From NCBI RefSeq assembly GCF_003443655.1, contig NZ_CP031941.1, positions 5,667,001 to 5,731,000 of the forward strand: DNA of 64,000 bases, in the 5' to 3' direction. This document shows, piece after piece, positions 8,553-17,572 of this stretch. The position numbers were made by a program, and so were the translations under genes. The stretch is from Nostoc sphaeroides. GTDB lineage: Bacteria > Cyanobacteriota > Cyanobacteriia > Cyanobacteriales > Nostocaceae. Under the pieces are notes generated by a model. It made no database searches. It worked only from the letters and a program-made list of their open reading frames with translations, and was not told the DNA's origin. How positions within the stretch are numbered: position 1 is the first letter of the stretch; every line of letters begins with the position of its first letter.

Positions 8553-8921
8553 AAGTCTGGCGTAGTCGTAGCCTAACGTAGGTATCGCTCTTAAATGGCA
8601 ACCACAATTTCTTATTGTACCATAATCAATTTATTTGTCTAGCTCTAATTGCTAAAAAATATCTCCCTGTTCCTAAATTAGGCTAAAAGACCAGAGATTT
8701 TGGCAATATCACGGCTTTTGTACGCCTAGATGGTTGAGTTGGCGTTGCAATTTTAGTGATTCCGATCGCTAATAAAGTTGGTAAATTAATATGCACGGCA
8801 AAAGCTAACTCAAATCCTGGGTTGGGCGCAAAAATATCTGGTACAGTTCTAAAACTGTATTTTATTGACACGGCTGAATAAAGGAACAGAAATATATAAT
8901 TATTTTTTACAGATTATAAGC
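8553..8921. other. Stretch without a supported gene between tRNA-Thr and argF
   Basis: It holds a short dispersed repeat (GGCGTAGTCGTAGCC, about 8560-8575). A minus-strand open frame at 8683-8871 of 62 codons reads VPDIFAPNPGFELAFAVHIN in its middle; it has no recognisable family and no good ribosome binding site, so I do not call it a gene. The argF promoter must lie in the last part of this stretch. Confidence 0.4.
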
Positions 8922-9842
8922 ATGGCAGCATTGCTCGGACGAGATTTATTAAGTCTAGCGGACATCAGTCCTACTGAACTTCAAGAACTCCTGCAATTGG
9001 CAACTCAACTTAAATCACAACAACTGAAGTTGCAATGTAATAAAGTTTTGGGGTTGTTGTTCTCCAAAGCTTCTACTCGCACGCGGGTAAGTTTTACGGT
9101 GGCGATGTACCAACTGGGTGGACAGGTAATCGATCTCAATCCTAATGTCACTCAAGTTAGTCGCGGGGAACCTTTACAGGATACGGCGCGGGTGTTAGAT
9201 CGATATCTGGATATTTTGGCAATTCGCACTTTTGCACAGCAAGATTTAGAAACTTTTGCTCACTATGCCAAGATTCCGGTAATTAATGCGCTTACCGATG
9301 CAGAACATCCTTGTCAGGTATTAGCTGATTTATTGACGATTCAAGAAACCTTTAACACCCTGGCTGGCTTAACTTTGACCTACGTGGGTGATGGGAATAA
9401 TATGGCTAATTCTCTGATGTTGGGCTGTGCTTTGGTGGGGATGAATGTTAGAATTGCTACCCCTAGCGGATATGAGCCAGATTCTAAAATTGTAGAACAA
9501 GCAAGAGCGATCGCTAATAACAAAACGGAAGTCCTTGTCACTCATGATTCAGAATTAGCAGCCAAGGGTTCTAATGTACTTTACACTGATGTTTGGGCGA
9601 GTATGGGACAAGAAGCAGAAGCAGACAACCGGATGCCAATTTTCCAACCTTACCAAATTTCGGAGCAGCTATTAAGCCTTGGCGATCCAGAGGCAATTGT
9701 TTTACACTGCTTACCAGCCCATCGTGGTGAAGAAATTACCGAAGCTGTTATTGAAGGTTCTCAATCACGAGTTTGGGAACAGGCGGAAAATCGGCTGCAC
9801 GCTCAAAAAGCTTTGCTTGCGAGTATTTTAGGGGCGGAATGA
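8922..9842 (+). CDS. argF: Ornithine carbamoyltransferase
   Basis: 306 residues from the ATG at 8922 (MAALLGRDLLSLADIS). An upstream in-frame start at 8865 adds 19 unlikely residues. It catalyses ornithine + carbamoyl phosphate to citrulline in arginine synthesis. Carbamoyl-phosphate binding motif STRT is at 51-54, HPCQ at 129-132, the ornithine-side DVWASMGQE loop near residue 225, and HCLPAHRGEEI near 265. All are intact and the length is standard. It is monocistronic, followed by dispersed GAGACGCGAT-type repeats. Confidence 0.96.
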   Translation: MAALLGRDLLSLADISPTELQELLQLATQLKSQQLKLQCNKVLGLLFSKASTRTRVSFTVAMYQLGGQVIDLNPNVTQVSRGEPLQDTARVLDRYLDILAIRTFAQQDLETFAHYAKIPVINALTDAEHPCQVLADLLTIQETFNTLAGLTLTYVGDGNNMANSLMLGCALVGMNVRIATPSGYEPDSKIVEQARAIANNKTEVLVTHDSELAAKGSNVLYTDVWASMGQEAEADNRMPIFQPYQISEQLLSLGDPEAIVLHCLPAHRGEEITEAVIEGSQSRVWEQAENRLHAQKALLASILGAE

Positions 9843-10049
9843 AAGAAGAGAGACGCGATGAATCGCGTCTGTACAAGAGGTAGAGACGCTATTAATCGCG
9901 TCTGTACAGGAGTCAAAATAGCGAGTGTGCGATTGACTCCTGACTACTTACTGGTAAAAAATCCAAAATAAAAGGGTAAAAGAAAAAAGAATATTCTTAC
10001 TTTTACCTTTCATATTTTTACTTTTCTCTTGTTATGGGGAGTTTTTTGT

Positions 10050-10063
10050 AGTACTAATGTTCT
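10050..10063 (+). promoter_or_regulatory. LexA box (SOS operator) upstream of lexA
   Basis: The 14-mer AGTACTAATGTTCT fits the cyanobacterial LexA-box consensus RGTAC-N3-D-GTWCB at every position. It lies 31 bp before the lexA ATG, which is where an autoregulatory operator would be expected. That consensus is known from Anabaena work; the match itself is seen directly. Confidence 0.75.
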
Positions 10064-10094
10064 AGAGACATTTATAATTACTTCCCGCTTTTTT

Positions 10095-10700
10095 ATGGAA
10101 CGTCTAACAGAAGCTCAACAAGAACTTTACGAATGGTTGACAGAATACATCCGATCGCACCAGCATTCTCCTTCAATTCGGCAAATGATGCAAGCGATGA
10201 ACCTGAAGTCACCAGCACCAATTCAAAGTCGTTTAGAACATTTACGCACTAAGGGATATATAGAATGGACTGAAGGACAAGCACGAACGATTCGGATTTT
10301 GCGTCCTGTGAAGCAAGGTGTACCAATTTTGGGCACGATCGCTGCTGGTGGTTTAATAGAACCGTTTACTGATGCTGTAGATCATTTAGACTTTTCTAAT
10401 TTCGACTTACCTCCCCAAACTTACGCTTTGCGCGTAGCTGGCGATAGCATGATTGAAGATTTAATTACTGATGGTGATGTGGTATTTCTGCGTCCAGTAG
10501 CAGAACCTAATCATTTAAAAAATGGTACTATCGTCGCCGCTAGAGTTGATGGATTTGGTACAACATTAAAACGTTTTTATCGCCAAGGCGATCGCGTCAC
10601 CCTTAAACCAGCAAATCCCAAGTACAATCCCATTGAAGTCAACGCTATGCAAGTACAGGTGCAGGGTTCACTCATTGGTGTTTGGCGTGGTTACAACTGA
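10095..10700 (+). CDS. lexA: LexA repressor
   Basis: 201 residues from the ATG at 10095 (MERLTEAQQELYEWL). A longer frame from 10029 would run through the LexA box and is rejected. The N-terminal winged helix-turn-helix covers about 1-65 (SPSIRQMMQAMNLKSPAPIQ). The autocleavage site Ala84-Gly85 lies in GTIAAGGLIEP, the catalytic Ser118 in AGDSMIED and the general-base Lys159 in GTTLKRF. All cleavage residues are intact, unlike some cyanobacterial LexA proteins that have lost them, so RecA-stimulated self-cleavage is plausible. The Dnd island begins 79 bp downstream. Confidence 0.95.
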   Translation: MERLTEAQQELYEWLTEYIRSHQHSPSIRQMMQAMNLKSPAPIQSRLEHLRTKGYIEWTEGQARTIRILRPVKQGVPILGTIAAGGLIEPFTDAVDHLDFSNFDLPPQTYALRVAGDSMIEDLITDGDVVFLRPVAEPNHLKNGTIVAARVDGFGTTLKRFYRQGDRVTLKPANPKYNPIEVNAMQVQVQGSLIGVWRGYN

Positions 10701-10779
10701 GTAATGGGGAGTGGGGAGTGGGGAATGGGGATTGGGAAAGATAAGTACCAATGACCAATGACTAATGACTAATGACTAA

Positions 10780-12267
10780 ATGAATATGTACCTGACGCAA
10801 AATTCAGTGCAGCAACTGCCCACTTTCCGCTTGAAATTACCAGTTGCAAGGGAAAGTAGGGGCAGTTATTACACTCCGCAACCATTACCAGGATGCCCAA
10901 GGATGCCTGTGTCTCTGCAATTGCGGCAATATCAGCAACAAGCGATCGCTAGCTGGTTTACCAACAATGGCAGAGGGACGCTGAAAATGGCTACTGGTAG
11001 TGGTAAAACTATTACTGCACTTGCGATCGCCTGTGAACTCTACCAACAGATTAATTTACAAGTTCTGTTGGTAGTGTGTCCCTATCGCCATCTCGTCACC
11101 CAATGGGCGCGAGAATGCGAAAAATTTAATTTGCAACCCATCTTAGCCTTTGAGAATTTACGCACTTGGCAAAGTCAACTTTCTACCCAGATTTATAATC
11201 TGCGTTCTGGTTCTCAAAGGTTTGTCACGGTGATTACTACGAACTCTACTTTAATTGGAGATGGGTTTCAGTCTCAACTCAAATATTTTCCCGCCAAAAC
11301 TTTAATTATTGGGGATGAGGCGCATAATTTAGGCGCACCTAAGTTAGAAGAAAGTTTACCGCGTAGTGTTGGGTTGAGACTAGCTTTATCTGCCACACCG
11401 GAGAGGTATTTTGATGATTTTGGTACGCAATCTTTATTTGATTATTTTGGCCCAGTTCTGCAACCGGAGTTTACTTTGAGGGATGCGATCGCTCAAGGTG
11501 CTTTGGTACATTATCTGTATTATCCGGTGCTGGTGGAGTTAACTGAAGCAGAGAGTATTGCCTATTTAAAGTTAACTAAAAGAATTGGGCGATCGCTACT
11601 ATATAGAGAACGAGAAAATGGACAAGCAGGAAATTTTGAAGACAATGAAGATTTAAAGCCGTTATTGATGCAAAGAGCAAGATTAATTGGTGCGGCGGAA
11701 AATAAATTAAATGCTTTACGGGATTTAATGGCAACTCGCCGCGAAACTACTCACACACTTTTTTATTGTAGTGATGGTTCTCAAGATTCGGGACAACGTT
11801 CTTCTCTACGCCAACTCAAAGCTGTTGCTAAAATTCTGGGTGTAGATTTAGGGTACAAGGTAAGTACCTATACGGCTCAAACAACTTTACAAGAAAGGGA
11901 AATATTACGGCATCAATTTGAAAGCGGAGAGTTGCAGGGTTTAGTCGCAATTCGTTGTTTAGATGAAGGTGTCGATATTCCAGCAATTAAAACTGCGGTG
12001 ATTTTATCAAGTTCTGGTAATCCTCGCCAGTTTATTCAGCGACGGGGGCGAGTTTTACGTCCTCATCCAGCTAAGGAACGCGCCACTATATTTGACATGA
12101 TTGTTTTGCCACCAGATTTAGATAGAGAAACTATAGAAGTTGAGCGTAATCTTTTGAAAAAGGAATTGCGCCGCTTTGTGGAGTTTGCTGATTTAGCTGA
12201 TAACGCTGGGGTTGCAAGAATGAAGTTACTTGATTTACAAAAGCGATATGGTTTATTAGATATTTGA
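10780..12267 (+). CDS. Superfamily II helicase, DNA phosphorothioation system restriction type
   Basis: 495 residues. Walker A MATGSGKT is at 70-77, a DEAH box in IIGDEAHNL at about 177-185, a SAT-type motif III in LALSATPER, and motif VI in QFIQRRGRVLRPH near residue 425. The layout is that of SSL2/HsdR-like translocases. It matches the cyanobacterial family known as 'DNA phosphorothioation system restriction enzyme' (TIGR04095 type), which travels with dnd genes. No nuclease domain is visible, so it may need a partner nuclease such as the HNH protein or an Uma2 protein. It opens the island and is separated from lexA only by short repeats, which may include its promoter. Confidence 0.82.
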   Translation: MNMYLTQNSVQQLPTFRLKLPVARESRGSYYTPQPLPGCPRMPVSLQLRQYQQQAIASWFTNNGRGTLKMATGSGKTITALAIACELYQQINLQVLLVVCPYRHLVTQWARECEKFNLQPILAFENLRTWQSQLSTQIYNLRSGSQRFVTVITTNSTLIGDGFQSQLKYFPAKTLIIGDEAHNLGAPKLEESLPRSVGLRLALSATPERYFDDFGTQSLFDYFGPVLQPEFTLRDAIAQGALVHYLYYPVLVELTEAESIAYLKLTKRIGRSLLYRERENGQAGNFEDNEDLKPLLMQRARLIGAAENKLNALRDLMATRRETTHTLFYCSDGSQDSGQRSSLRQLKAVAKILGVDLGYKVSTYTAQTTLQEREILRHQFESGELQGLVAIRCLDEGVDIPAIKTAVILSSSGNPRQFIQRRGRVLRPHPAKERATIFDMIVLPPDLDRETIEVERNLLKKELRRFVEFADLADNAGVARMKLLDLQKRYGLLDI

Positions 12268-12342
12268 TGAGCAATTGTAAAATTTTTTTAGTTTTGAAAA
12301 AAGAATCATTAAGTATGAAATAATAAAAGTATGGATTAGATC

Positions 12343-12389
12343 ATAATGGGATGTAAGTAAAAATTTTAAAGTTACTTACATCCCATTAT
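12343..12389. terminator. Perfect 18-bp inverted repeat with 11-nt loop
   Basis: ATAATGGGATGTAAGTAA (12343-12360) is mirrored exactly by TTACTTACATCCCATTAT (12372-12389). It lies 75 bp after the helicase stop and 165 bp before the next start. It lacks a strong T-run and is AT-rich, so it could be a terminator, an operator, or a solo MITE. The surrounding 12268-12553 holds no other gene. Confidence 0.6.
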
Positions 12390-12553
12390 TATCTAGATTA
12401 CTTAAAATAAATAATAACAGAAAAAAATTAAATAATAAAGCATTTTTCAAATAAAATTAGGATTTTAAAGATAACGCAAACAGTGGCTTTATGGAGGCTA
12501 TTCCAGCACTAGAGAAAGTTAAAATATAGAAAAAGTTTATTTCAAAATCCGAT

Positions 12554-12727
12554 ATGTCACAAGAGACGAATATCGATGATGTTCAAGAGCCAATTACCAG
12601 CGCTCCACCGGAAGTACGGCAAATTATTGAGCGGGTATGGAAGCTAGAAAAAGGCAGACTAGATAAAAAGATTAACACTCATATAAATGATAATATTTTG
12701 GACATTATTAAGGAAGAGGTGCGATGA
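12554..12727 (+). CDS. Small acidic protein coupled to the Dnd-island ATPase
   Basis: 57 residues, beginning MSQETNIDDVQEPITS and ending in an amphipathic, charged helix (IIERVWKLEKGRLDKK, then DNILDIIKEEVR). Its TGA overlaps the ATG of the following ATPase as ATGA, a classic translational-coupling arrangement. No known motif; the helical, charged C-terminus suggests a protein-protein interaction role, perhaps as a subunit of the ATPase complex. Supported by a clean start, a tight overlap and the absence of any competing frame. It is easily missed because of its size. Confidence 0.7.
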   Translation: MSQETNIDDVQEPITSAPPEVRQIIERVWKLEKGRLDKKINTHINDNILDIIKEEVR

Positions 12728-14796
12728 AGCTGACTTCAATCAAGCTATGCAACTTTCGCTCCTTTTATGGTACGACACCAGAGATAATCCTGGCTGGGGG
12801 AAATGCTCAAAACACGACAATTATTCATGGTAATAATGGTTCTGGGAAAACTAGCTTGCTGAATGCCTTTACGTGGGTATTATATGATAAATTTAGTGCA
12901 GCTTTTGCATCGATAGAACAGTTAGTAAATAAGCGGGCGATCGCAGAAACTCAAAAAGGTCAAGCTGTAGAATGTTGGGTAGAGATTGGCTGGGAACATG
13001 AAGGTAAACGCTATCGAGTTAAACGCGCCTGTCGGGGTTATAAAAACGAAGGTGATTTTGACGCTGGCAAAACTCAATTAACGATGTGGGTTGGTGCGGA
13101 TGATGGCAAATGGAATATACCAACTCAGCAACCAGAGGATATAATTAATCAAATTTTACCCGCTACTTTACATCAATATTTTTTCTTTGATGGCGAACGA
13201 ATTGAAGAAATAGTCCGTTCTGATAAAAAAGCTGAAATTGCTGAAGCGACAAAAATTTTCTTGGGTGTAGAAGTAATCAACCGTTCCATCAGACATTTGG
13301 GAGATGCTAAAAAAACTCTAGAAAATGAGTTAAAAGCTATTGGTAATTCCGAAACTAAACAACTATTACGACAGCAAGAAAAGATAGAGCGAGAGCGTGA
13401 ACGCGTTACCAAACGACAAACTGAAATTAAAGAGGAATTAGAATATCAACAAACTTTTAAAAAAGAGACAAGTAATCGTTTACGAGAACTGAGCGCCGCT
13501 AAAGAATTGCAAGAAAGATGGCAAGATTTAGAATTACAGAAGACGGCGAATCAAGAAGAATATAAAAAGACGAAGCAAGCGCTGAAGAAAGTTATTTCCG
13601 CACGGGGTTATACCGTTTTACTCTCAGAAACTACATCCCAGTTTCGAGGAATTATCAATGATTTGAAGGCGCGAGGCGAGTTAACATCAGGAATTTCACG
13701 AGAATTTGTCAGTGATTTACTCAATTCTCAGCGCTGTATTTGTGGTGCAGAATTACAGGCGGGTAATCATTCTCATACTCATGTGAGTACTTGGTTAAAT
13801 AAAGCCGGTTCCTCGGCGGTGGAAGAAACTGCAATTCGGATGATAGCACAAGTAGATGAAATTGATAAGCAAGCAATAGGTTTTTGGGAAGAGGTTGATA
13901 GAGAACAAGCCAGAATCAATAAGTTAAGGCAAAGTATATCTCAAATTGAAGGCGATTTAGACAATATTCAAGAACGGTTGCGAAAAGATGCTAATGAAGA
14001 AATTAGCAGTTTACAAAAACGGCTAGATGAAATTGAAAGTAAAATTGATGAATTGAATCGAGAACAGGGTGCAAATCAGCAACAAATTACTCAACTCACA
14101 ACTGAGATTGAAGGTTTAAACAAACAAATCGCCAAGCAAAAGCTGAATGAAGACAAGCAAACTTTAGCACAGCGACGAATTAACGCTACTCAAGATGCAA
14201 TTGAACGGTTAACGGAAGTTAGAAATCGTCAAGAACAACAATTTCGCCTGCAACTAGAAAAGCGAGTACAAGAAATATTCATGGATATTTCTGTAACTCC
14301 ATACATTCCTAAAATTAGTGAAAAATATGAGCTAACATTAGTAGAAAATACCACAGGTATAGAAGCACCAGTTGCAGCATCCACGGGGGAGAATCAAATT
14401 CTCAGCTTATCCTTTATCGCCAGCATCATTGACAAAGTGCGCGAATGGAGTGAGAAGCGGAAAATGATGATGATTCCTGATAGTAGTACTTTTCCAATTG
14501 TGATGGATTCACCCTTCGGTAGTTTGGATGAAAATTCGCGGCGACACATTGCGAAGACAATTCCCCAATTAGCGAATCAGTTGATAGTTTTAGTTACTAA
14601 GACTCAGTGGCGGGGTGAAGTAGAAGCAGAAATGACAGAGAGAATTGGTAGAGAATATGTGCTTACGTATTATTCTTCTAAGCCTAATTGCGAACAAGAT
14701 TATATTGAGTTGGGTGAAGAAAGATATCCTTTGGTGAAACAAAGTCCGAACGAGTTTGAATATACGGAAATTATCGCAGTTGAACGGAATGGGTAA
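12724..14796 (+). CDS. Rad50/SMC-like (DndD-like) AAA ATPase of the Dnd island
   Basis: 690 residues. N-terminal ABC half with Walker A GNNGSGKT (36-43), then the DndD-like segment YFFFDGERIEEIV (about 154-166). Two long coiled-coil arms (about 185-285 and 375-510) flank a zinc-hook-like C-I-C-G (Cys338 and Cys340). The C-terminal half has signature STGENQILSLSF (about 556) and Walker B IVMDSPFGSLDE (Asp near 595). It resembles DndD encoded 9 kb downstream but is a separate paralogue. Members of this superfamily hold or process DNA ends; a role in the restriction arm is inferred from context. The start overlaps the preceding small gene by 4 bp. Confidence 0.82.
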   Translation: MKLTSIKLCNFRSFYGTTPEIILAGGNAQNTTIIHGNNGSGKTSLLNAFTWVLYDKFSAAFASIEQLVNKRAIAETQKGQAVECWVEIGWEHEGKRYRVKRACRGYKNEGDFDAGKTQLTMWVGADDGKWNIPTQQPEDIINQILPATLHQYFFFDGERIEEIVRSDKKAEIAEATKIFLGVEVINRSIRHLGDAKKTLENELKAIGNSETKQLLRQQEKIERERERVTKRQTEIKEELEYQQTFKKETSNRLRELSAAKELQERWQDLELQKTANQEEYKKTKQALKKVISARGYTVLLSETTSQFRGIINDLKARGELTSGISREFVSDLLNSQRCICGAELQAGNHSHTHVSTWLNKAGSSAVEETAIRMIAQVDEIDKQAIGFWEEVDREQARINKLRQSISQIEGDLDNIQERLRKDANEEISSLQKRLDEIESKIDELNREQGANQQQITQLTTEIEGLNKQIAKQKLNEDKQTLAQRRINATQDAIERLTEVRNRQEQQFRLQLEKRVQEIFMDISVTPYIPKISEKYELTLVENTTGIEAPVAASTGENQILSLSFIASIIDKVREWSEKRKMMMIPDSSTFPIVMDSPFGSLDENSRRHIAKTIPQLANQLIVLVTKTQWRGEVEAEMTERIGREYVLTYYSSKPNCEQDYIELGEERYPLVKQSPNEFEYTEIIAVERNG

Positions 14797-14869
14797 TTAC
14801 TCACCCAGAGACGCAGAGGCGCAAAGGTTTTTTATTGGTTACATTTGAGAAAAAGAGAGGAATAAAGTT

Positions 14870-15439
14870 ATGGTTGCGAGTCCAGACAGAAGTTATATGT
14901 CTCCCCAAGAATATCTGGAATGGGAAGAACGCCAAGAAATTAAATATGAATATATTGATGGTGAAGTTTTCGCCATGACTGGGGGTACTCTTCCCCATAA
15001 TGATATTGCTTTAAACTTAGCTTCAGCGTTAAAAAGTCACCTGCGAGGAAGTGGGTGTCGTGTGAATATGGCGGATGGGAAAGTAGGTGTATCTGAAAAG
15101 GGGCCTTTTCATTATCCCGATGTTGTGGTGAGTTGCGATGAACGAGATAAACAAGCTATTCAGTTTCTCCAATATCCTTGTTTAATTGTTGAAGTTTTGT
15201 CCCCAAGTACGGAAGCTTACGACCGTGGTAAAAAATTTACGCGGTATCGTCGCATTCAAACTTTGCAAGAATACGTCCTCATAGATGCTGAAAAAATTAG
15301 TTTAGATTGCTTCCGATTAAATGATAGAGGACTCTGGGAGTTACATCCTTATGAAGTAGAGGATGAAGTTCATTTAAGCAGCATTGATTTCCACTTTCCA
15401 ATATCTTTGGTCTATGAGAATGTTCAATTTCCTATTTAA
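14870..15439 (+). CDS. Uma2 family putative endonuclease
   Basis: 189 residues. Typical Uma2 (DUF820) fold: YMSPQEYLEWEERQEIKYEY start, IDGEVFAMTGGT turn, H-x-D in LPHNDIALNL, then the PD-(D/E)XK core residues Asp in HYPDVVVSCDE and Glu in LIVEVLSPST, followed by D-R-G-K-K-x-x-x-Y-R. The core residues are intact, so nuclease activity is possible but unproven. It lies 73 bp downstream of the ATPase and 35 bp before a second Uma2 gene, in the same direction as the island's restriction genes. Confidence 0.88.
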   Translation: MVASPDRSYMSPQEYLEWEERQEIKYEYIDGEVFAMTGGTLPHNDIALNLASALKSHLRGSGCRVNMADGKVGVSEKGPFHYPDVVVSCDERDKQAIQFLQYPCLIVEVLSPSTEAYDRGKKFTRYRRIQTLQEYVLIDAEKISLDCFRLNDRGLWELHPYEVEDEVHLSSIDFHFPISLVYENVQFPI

Positions 15440-15474
15440 ATTAGGAGTATTCTAGATTCATTATTAGGGGTTTT

Positions 15475-16026
15475 ATGAGTATTAAAACTGAAGCAACTAT
15501 TGAATATTTGTACCACTTACCCGACAATTGTAAAGCAGAAATTGTCAATGGAAAATTAGTGCTGATGTCTCCAACTGGATTTTTACCAGGACGTGCAGGT
15601 GGTGAAATTTATGCAAGTCTACGGGATTATGAACGTCTAACAAAAAGTGGTTACGCTTTGCCTGATAATGTCGGTTTTATTGTCAATCTCCCTAATCGCG
15701 GTTCTTTAAGTCCTGATGCTGCGTTTTATACTGGCAAACCTACAGGTGGGAAGTTTCTTAATGGTGCGCCTATATTTGCTGCTGAGGTAAGAAGTGAAAA
15801 TGATTATGGTGATAAGGCTGAGAAAGATATTGCTAGTAAACGCCGTGATTATTTTGCGGCTGGTACGCTGGTAGTTTGGGACGTAGATGTACTTAAAGAG
15901 GAAGTTATTAGAGTATATCGTGCTAGTAATCCTGAAGAACCACGAGTTTATCGCCGTGGGCAGGTGGCTGAAGCTGAACCCGCAATACCAGGATGGACTA
16001 TGTTAGTGGATAATTTGTTTGTTTAG
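15475..16026 (+). CDS. Uma2 family putative endonuclease (divergent)
   Basis: 183 residues, a second Uma2-type protein that is only distantly related to its upstream neighbour. YHLPDNCKAEIVNGKLVLMSP is the N-terminal strand pair, SLSPDAAFY holds the first Asp and FAAEVRSENDYG the Glu. The K-x-x-D-Y segment is KRRDYFAAGTLVVWDVD. It ends in the typical GQVAEAEPAIPGWTMLVDNLF. Uma2 proteins are hugely expanded in Nostocales; the biological role is unknown. Confidence 0.87.
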   Translation: MSIKTEATIEYLYHLPDNCKAEIVNGKLVLMSPTGFLPGRAGGEIYASLRDYERLTKSGYALPDNVGFIVNLPNRGSLSPDAAFYTGKPTGGKFLNGAPIFAAEVRSENDYGDKAEKDIASKRRDYFAAGTLVVWDVDVLKEEVIRVYRASNPEEPRVYRRGQVAEAEPAIPGWTMLVDNLFV

Positions 16027-16119
16027 CGATCGCCCACATACTAGTATAAAATAATGCGTTAAGATGTGCGATCGCTTTTGACTTTCGGTTAAAATAGCAA
16101 CAATGTAAATATTAAAACA

Positions 16120-16590
16120 ATGGCTGCAAACAGAATCAGGGTTGCTAAAGATAAGGCTGAGTTGGTGAAATCTCTAGTCGCATCAAAAGACACAACTGGG
16201 CCTTTTCAAACTTATGTGGAAGTAATGGTGTTTGCAGCAGCATTGGGCGTTAAAAATAAAAAGCGCGTTCCTTTGGGGGAAACTACAAAAAGAGAACCAT
16301 CTCCAATTCCCCAAGAAAATTTTGCTTCATTGGGATATGATCTAATCATTAAATTATTAGGAGTTAATGAAACTCAAGATATCAACATACTCTCATCTAG
16401 AGAGGAACAAGATGAAGATAAACGTACTCAAATATTTGAAGAGTATGCTAACGCAGGACTAGAAATTTTACAAAATGAGTTACGTGGTTCTGTTGACTAT
16501 TCAGAACGAATTCTATTAGTTCTGATTTCTGAAAGAGGAACAAAAGAACAGCTAGAAGAAGAATTTGACCTCAGTAAATTCTTAAATTGA
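16120..16590 (+). CDS. DNA phosphorothioation-associated protein 4
   Basis: 156 residues, alpha-helical in appearance and without membrane segments. The N-terminus RIRVAKDKAELVKSLVASKD, the middle VMVFAAALGVKNKKRVPLG and the late ANAGLEILQNELRGSVDYSE match what I know of the Dnd-associated protein 4 family (TIGR04062), which occurs almost only beside dnd genes. Biochemical function is unknown. It precedes the HNH gene by 40 bp, suggesting co-transcription. Confidence 0.75.
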   Translation: MAANRIRVAKDKAELVKSLVASKDTTGPFQTYVEVMVFAAALGVKNKKRVPLGETTKREPSPIPQENFASLGYDLIIKLLGVNETQDINILSSREEQDEDKRTQIFEEYANAGLEILQNELRGSVDYSERILLVLISERGTKEQLEEEFDLSKFLN

Positions 16591-16630
16591 TTTTTTGCTT
16601 GCTTATGCTTGCTTAATTAAGTTATTAAAT

Positions 16631-17572
16631 ATGAAAAATATAACATATTATTGTCAACGATTTGCAGAATTAAATGTGAGTAGTAGCCGGAAGCGTGGTA
16701 ATGCTCAATATAAACCAATATTACTTTTATCTGTAATTGATTTAATTGCGCGAGGTGTCATTACTACTAATGAGATTCCAGTTTCAGACGAATTAGTTCA
16801 AACATTTGAGAGGTATTGGAATGTAATCGGTTCTCCATCTTACAAAGGTGGTTTACACTATCCTTTCTTTCATCTGCAAAATGAAGGCTTTTGGTACTTG
16901 AAATTTAAGCCTGAATTTAATGGGTTACAGCCAAAAACAATTAACAAACTAAAAGAAGCTGTTGAATATGCATATCTAGACAGTCAATTATTTAACTTTT
17001 TGCAAGATGAATTTTGCAGAAAAGAACTAATTGACGCACTTGTGGCAGCTTTCTTTTCTGATAATGAAAATGATATAGAGTCTATTTTACAAATAAATCA
17101 AACTTTTCAAGATGACGCGGTAGATATAGAAAAAATAATTGAAACAGGAAATTTAGAGACTAATCCCAGGTGGGGCTTGAAACGAGCAGTGATTAGAAAT
17201 GCTTTCTTTAGGACAGCAATTATACATATTTATGATTACAGATGTGCCTTTTGTGGACTAAAAGTAACTAAAAAAGTAAATCAAAACATTGTAGATGGCG
17301 CACACATCAAGCCATTTTCACAATTCTATGACAGTAGAATTCATAATGGAATAGCTCTTTGTAAAAATCATCATTGGGCATTTGATAGGGGTTGGTTTGC
17401 TGTAGATGAACAATACAAAATTATAGTTAGTAATGATTTGGAAGAAGTATCTCCCCATGCTAAACCTATGAAAGATTTTGATGGTGAAACAATACTTCTA
17501 CCAAATACAGAGCAACATTTTCCAGAACTGGAAGCGCTGCAATGGCATCGCCAAAATATATTTCAAGCATAA
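16631..17572 (+). CDS. HNH restriction endonuclease of the phosphorothioate-binding type
   Basis: 313 residues from ATG 16631 (MKNITYYCQRFAELNVS); an upstream start at 16595 adds 12 hydrophobic residues with poor spacing. The N-terminal 170 residues (GNAQYKPILLLSVIDLIARG, later GLHYPFFHLQNEGFWYL) resemble the sulfur-binding domain seen in Dnd-linked restriction enzymes. The C-terminal HNH domain has C-A-F-C-G (about 217), V-D-G-A-H-I-K-P as the catalytic H region, then NGIALCKNHHWAFDRG. This fits enzymes that cut phosphorothioated DNA. In a host that itself carries dnd genes this would be self-toxic unless sequence contexts differ or the protein is regulated, so its real target is an open question. 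Confidence 0.8.
   Translation: MKNITYYCQRFAELNVSSSRKRGNAQYKPILLLSVIDLIARGVITTNEIPVSDELVQTFERYWNVIGSPSYKGGLHYPFFHLQNEGFWYLKFKPEFNGLQPKTINKLKEAVEYAYLDSQLFNFLQDEFCRKELIDALVAAFFSDNENDIESILQINQTFQDDAVDIEKIIETGNLETNPRWGLKRAVIRNAFFRTAIIHIYDYRCAFCGLKVTKKVNQNIVDGAHIKPFSQFYDSRIHNGIALCKNHHWAFDRGWFAVDEQYKIIVSNDLEEVSPHAKPMKDFDGETILLPNTEQHFPELEALQWHRQNIFQA

Noticed and set aside
8683-8871. 62-codon minus-strand frame upstream of argF
   Set aside because: No recognisable family, poor start context; kept only as a remark in the intergenic entry.
10766-10779. AGTACC-AATGACC text before the helicase gene as a LexA box
   Set aside because: It lacks the GTWC half-site and belongs to CTAATGA-type repeats.
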